Shown one piece after another: positions 60,034 through 64,000 of a DNA stretch of 64,000 nucleotides (positions within the stretch are counted from its first letter, which is position 1; every line of letters begins with the position of its first letter). Source of the stretch: Epiperipatus broadwayi (taxonomy: Eukaryota > Onychophora > Udeonychophora > Euonychophora > Peripatidae). Below the pieces are notes generated by a model. The model was not told the DNA's origin, ran no database searches, and was given only the letters and a program-made list of their open reading frames with translations. A program made the translations under genes and the position numbers. The stretch covers positions 2,601,911 through 2,665,910 of the forward strand of contig JAQFVV010012441.1 of NCBI GenBank assembly GCA_028023455.1. Direction: 5' to 3'.

Positions 60034-61489
60034 GAACTGCTTTAATGATTATTTTTTCAGAAGACTAATAATTCCTGAAATGTCAGTAAAATTTTTATGA
60101 AGACAAGATGTCGCTGTGTTTATGAATGCTCTCTTTAACTTTTTATATTTATTTTTGATGTAATGATGAATAATAAATTTTCTTCCATTGCTTATTTATC
60201 TGAGATTCTGCAGTCAGCAGCCTAGCCAGTAGTAAGGCTGTAGATTTAAAGAATGACCAGATTATGGGCTAAGTTCCTATATAGTATTGATTTCTTATTA
60301 GCCTATTACAAATGCAGGTCACTTTCTGCTGAAAGAAGAGGACTAAATTGGGAGAACTATCTTATTAAAAAAAAACCATCATATTTGATGTGAAAACTTG
60401 ACAATAAAGATACTGTTATTAGAAACACTATAAAAAGTGTTTCATTATAAATAAAATGGAAATATACCTTTGTAGAAATTGATGATATATATATATATAG
60501 GTAATGAGATTAATTTATTCTCATCAGTAGAAGATATCCAGTGAAGATAATTCAGATTTGTACCCCAACAAGTTTTCATTCAAACAGTGAAGAGGCTTTT
60601 GTAATGTGAGAATTTGAAAAAGCTTGAAATTTATCAAAGAATAAGTTTGGGTATTGATACAAAATTGAGAGGATACATGGGTTATGAAAATTAGTGGAGA
60701 AAGAAAATGTCCAAAAGGGTAAAGTATATAGCACATCATTTGATTATATTCCATAACATGTACTTAGTAGATTCGTTACAGTTGTCATTGTTTAGTAAGA
60801 TGAAGATATTTATTAATTAGAAGGTATAGGCAAGAAAGCTGTTAAGAAAGTTTGAATTAACATTTGACTAATAAAAAGTAAATTGATGTTGGAATGTACT
60901 TAATAATAGATTTATTACAGTCTTTACTATTAAGGGACTGATGATGTATCACAATTTATTAAAGAAATACAGTATTATTAATTAATATGCTTTTAGAAAT
61001 ACCCCAGTTAAGCTAATAAATCATTAAGATGATAATTACTATACATAAATTATGAACAAAAAACACAACAATTTACCAGTAACTCTTCTACTCAAACGGA
61101 GGCAAGGTATACCGGAAAGAAAAATTATGAATAATTGAAGAAGTGAATAACCAGGATTCTGTTAACTGCTGTGAAAGGAATTAAGGATAGAATTAGAAAA
61201 TACAGGTTGTATGGAGAAAGAATAAAAATTTTAATGATGTAAAAGAAGCATAATAGCACCGGAAGAAATGTTATTTCACTAATAAAAGGTTGGCTGGGTT
61301 TCTTAATAAAGAAATGCTATCATGAAATAAGTGAAAATTTTTTTAAAAAGAAATATTGTAATAAAGGAAAAACAAGATTGCATATATTATAATGGCTTTA
61401 ATAGAAATATTATGTTTAGATGAAATAGTGAGATATATATTTAAATGTGTGGAAATTTAAAAAAACTCTTAAGAAATTATGAGATCATT
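60034..61489. other. No gene seen; possible decayed retroelement
   Basis: AT-rich sequence. The part from about 61080 to 61330 has a more coding-like, purine-rich composition that could be an old LINE fragment, but I cannot match it. Confidence 0.4.
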
Positions 61490-61613
61490 ATAGATTATTT
61501 TTTCTCATGAGTCATAGCATCAGCCGGGAAGCGAACCTGCTAACCCGGGACAACTGCTTGTAAAGCAGCTGTCGCTGACCTCTCAACCACCAATGCTTGA
61601 CATAGATTATTTT
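61490..61613 (-). mobile_element. tRNA-derived SINE (family B), 12-bp target duplication
   Basis: Body 61502-61601 on the minus strand between ATAGATTATTTT copies (61490-61501 and 61602-61613). It is almost identical to the copy at 59905-60033, so both are recent. In SINE orientation the duplication starts AAAATA, consistent with L1-type nicking. Confidence 0.93.
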
Positions 61614-61734
61614 AAAAGAAGTAGATGAAAAAAATAAATTTATTACTGCAACATTATACACCAAATCTCTAAATAATAATGATATATATATGCCCTGCCC
61701 TGTCAACTCTCATTGACAATATACTATGTGGATC

Positions 61735-62359
61735 CATCCCAGAGATATGAATAACAACATTTGTACTGTTTTCGCTATGGTACACATGGTGCTGGTTCAC
61801 CTTTAATCATGCACTAGAGCATCCGCTTGAACTCTATATTAACAAAATGGAAAAAATTCGGAAAAGGGACCAGAATTTGGCCCCCTTGTTAATCTATGAC
61901 TCCACATGGAGGTTATTGATCTGGCCCCCAAAGCTGATCCCTTTCACTCCTAAATAGAAATCTTCCCTGGAGAGTAATTTGCGGCTGAATGGCCTGCATC
62001 CCTTTGTGATAACTTACCTTGCTCTGCATGATTATTGCCCAGATCCTGAGTTGATATGGAAGTAACCTCTGGTATGAAGGGTCAATTTGGTCATGTGGAG
62101 CGTGGACAAAGGATTAGACCTATCGCTGAACTATATGAGACATGCAAGCGTGGTCATCTATATCAACAGGATACTATTCCAGACTCGTTCCTTGCTGATA
62201 TGCTTTATATTAGTCCTTTTAGCTGGTGTCAAACAAGATATCAATAGTGAGCTTTCATCCCACTGATTATCATGTAATATATCCTATGTTTAACTATTAT
62301 CTTATATTGTAACTAAATTTCTGAATAAAATTCTATATTTTATAAAAAAAAAAAAAAAA
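61735..62359 (+). pseudogene. Probable processed retrocopy of an mRNA
   Basis: A GC-richer, intronless stretch ends with AATAAA (62324-62329), 14 bases, then 16 A residues (62344-62359), the layout of a reverse-transcribed polyadenylated message. Open frames are broken. The longest (62056-62247) reads EVTSGMKGQFGHVERGQRIR. This loosely recalls the GELTPLGMRQQFELGQRLR block of histidine acid phosphatases, and a GTHGAGSP string near 61785 in another frame recalls RHG.RSP. That parentage is tentative; a 3' end of an unknown retroelement is the alternative. No target duplication was found. Confidence 0.5.
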
Positions 62360-62369
62360 GGATATTGAC

Positions 62370-63010
62370 TTTTAAGAAAGAGGAATAAGAAGATATTAGG
62401 AATTATTTATTGATCTGTCATTCTTTTATTAATTCTGTATAGACTATTTATGTAGGCAATTTCTATTAACTTAAATGAATTATTGGATTCAAATGGCCAA
62501 AAAGAAAGTGGTTATAATACAGTAGGTAACAGGTAAGCATTAAAATATGATTTAAGAAAGAATTGTATGAGTTTGCAATGGATTTGTAGATTATGAAAAG
62601 CATTTCGCTTTACAAGCTTTTCTGCAATTATTAAAGTTTTAGATTCTCAAATTGTTTAAAAATATTGTCAAATTATAAAGAATGTTTATGAAATGCAGTC
62701 GTGTTGATTAGACTGCATTGTAATATTAAGATGATTAACATTAATAAGACTATAGGGCAGGGTTATTTTACTCCTTCAAAATCTTTTGTAGCAGATTTTG
62801 GGATTTTCTTACGATGATTTAGAAGCAAATGAATGTTATTAAAATCATCTAGATTTTGGAGATTACATGATGTTCACAGATATTAAAGTAAACATGTTGC
62901 AAAAATGCAGTAAGAATAGAATAATTTTAAATGCTTTTCAAAAAGAGCAAAATAAAGGTTGTTGCTATTAAATTAGAAAAAGTTAACAAGTATAAATGTG
63001 TTGAACCACT
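62370..63010 (+). pseudogene. Decayed RTE-like LINE fragment
   Basis: Aligns by eye with 12530-13180: a block corresponding to N-Y-R-P-I-S-L-L (62398-62450), GTAGATTATGAAAAGCATTT (VDYEKAF-like, near 62587) and GTTAACAAGTATAAATGTGT (NNYKHL-like, near 62980). Full of stops and frameshifts. It starts right after the A-tail of the retrocopy. Confidence 0.65.
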
Positions 63011-63050
63011 AAACATCACATAATCACTATTTCTTATGTTTGCTCAAGCT

Positions 63051-63412
63051 GTTAAAGTAGGCAAAACTCTTCATAGAGTAGTGCCCTCAGTGCAAGCCAT
63101 GTTAAAGTAGGCAAAACTCTTCATAGAGTAGTGCCCTCAGTGCAAGCCAGAGTAATCAATGGATATCAGAAGGCTTGTACATAAAATCCTTATCTAGATA
63201 AAAGGTGGCTGCTGAAAGGTTGCATTAAATCCTAAGAACTAGTTGCAGTGCTCTCAGAATCAAGGTTCCTCACTGATGAAAGTCATAAACTAGAAATTAG
63301 TCTGGGGATATTGAATCTAGGCACTAGATAGGGATTTTATGCACAAGCCTGACTGGCATCCATTGATTACTTTGGCTTGCACTGAATGGCACTACTGTAT
63401 GGAGAGTTTTGC
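63051..63412. mobile_element. Foldback element, family B copy 4, with a 50-bp duplicated end
   Basis: The left end GGCAAAACTCTTCATAGAGT (63060) is repeated 50 bp later within a tandem duplication starting GTTAAAGTAG at 63051 and 63101. The right arm ends TATGGAGAGTTTTGCC near 63412. Arms share GTACATAAAATCCTTATCTA-type and TCTGGGGATATTGAA blocks with copies 1-3. Confidence 0.85.
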
Positions 63413-64000
63413 CTGTTTTATAAATATGTTGGTAAAAATATTAATTCAAATTGAAATATAATGTATAAAATTATTTATAGAATTAAACATGGGTGTTTTT
63501 TTTTTTTTTGTTTAAATAATATTGATGCCAAAAATAAATATTTGTAGGTTTGAAAAGGAAGGTATTTAATTCTAACAGTGTTTATGGGTATGGGATACGG
63601 ACACTTAATTGCATTTTCTTTACAAATTATGTTTTATTTCACTGATATTACATTATTTTCTTGTGCTTCAACCATTTTTTAATGGCCATTGTAAAGTACC
63701 AAAAGTATACTTAAATTGGAAATTGCAGAAAATCAGTGAACGGTCTGTGTTATACATTATTTCATCTGAAAATGAAATAAAAAATCCAATACTCTGTATT
63801 ATTTGTTAGACTCAAAATTACGTTGTACTCTGTATTATTTTCCAATATTTATTATAACACATTTTTAATAACTTTTCTGTTTTAAATTATATTTGTTTAG
63901 GTTTAACACTTGACACTGACTATCTAAAATTGGTCGAAACTTAAGAAAATAATATACTTATTTACTTAAGAAGTTTTAATAGCTAAACAGCATTAAGCTG
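63413..64000. other. No gene seen
   Basis: AT-rich window edge with a T-run near 63496-63509. An open frame at 63609-63809 (+) is not recognisable. Confidence 0.4.

Overview
This is a window from a large, repeat-rich, AT-rich (about 70% by eye, not counted) metazoan nuclear genome, probably an invertebrate. The case for an animal genome is a V-ATPase subunit A exon with animal-like sequence, spliceosomal introns, tRNA-derived SINEs with A-tails, a Tx1/L1-like LINE, RTE-like, Penelope-like, mariner and hAT remnants, and many long foldback elements. I cannot name the phylum from the sequence. There are no rRNA or intact tRNA genes, no CRISPR array and no bacterial-style operons.

Cellular genes are sparse and seen only as isolated exons. 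(1) 26833-26961 (+): one internal exon of the V-ATPase catalytic subunit A gene; no neighbouring exon was found. (2) 50650-50862 (+): two phase-compatible terminal exons of an unrecognised gene, with AATAAA downstream. (3) 55946-56394 (-): three consecutive phase-compatible exons forming the C-terminal end of an unrecognised protein. A few weaker exon or ORF candidates are listed at low confidence.

Layout. 0-15 kb: mostly bare AT-rich sequence with SINEs (1.5, 3.2, 8.6, 9.3 kb), a local inverted duplication (8.7 kb) and a decayed RTE-like LINE (12.5-13.8 kb). 15-24 kb: foldback MITEs, a 2.1 kb DNA transposon with 7-bp target duplication, and a tandem array split by a MITE. 24-29.3 kb: RTE tail fragment, SINEs, the V-ATPase exon, and a 640-bp foldback. 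29.6-34.9 kb: a nearly complete two-ORF LINE between perfect 14-bp target duplications. 35-41 kb: a perfect 119-bp-arm hairpin, tandem repeats, a foldback and two SINEs. 41-44.6 kb: hAT end, mariner transposase fragment and a less AT-rich island with short ORFs. 46.3-48.7 kb: head-to-head Penelope-like ends with a nested foldback, then another foldback. 50-57 kb: the two unrecognised genes, a large foldback and a hAT MITE with 8-bp target duplication. 57-64 kb: SINEs, a probable polyadenylated retrocopy, another RTE fragment and another foldback.

The transposons share one machinery theme. The LINE ends in an A-rich tail, and the SINEs end in A-tails with 6-17 bp target duplications, so an L1-type endonuclease/RT could mobilise both. 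Five frameshifts but only one noticed nonsense codon in a LINE with perfect target duplications suggest either very recent decay or uncorrected indel errors in the assembly.
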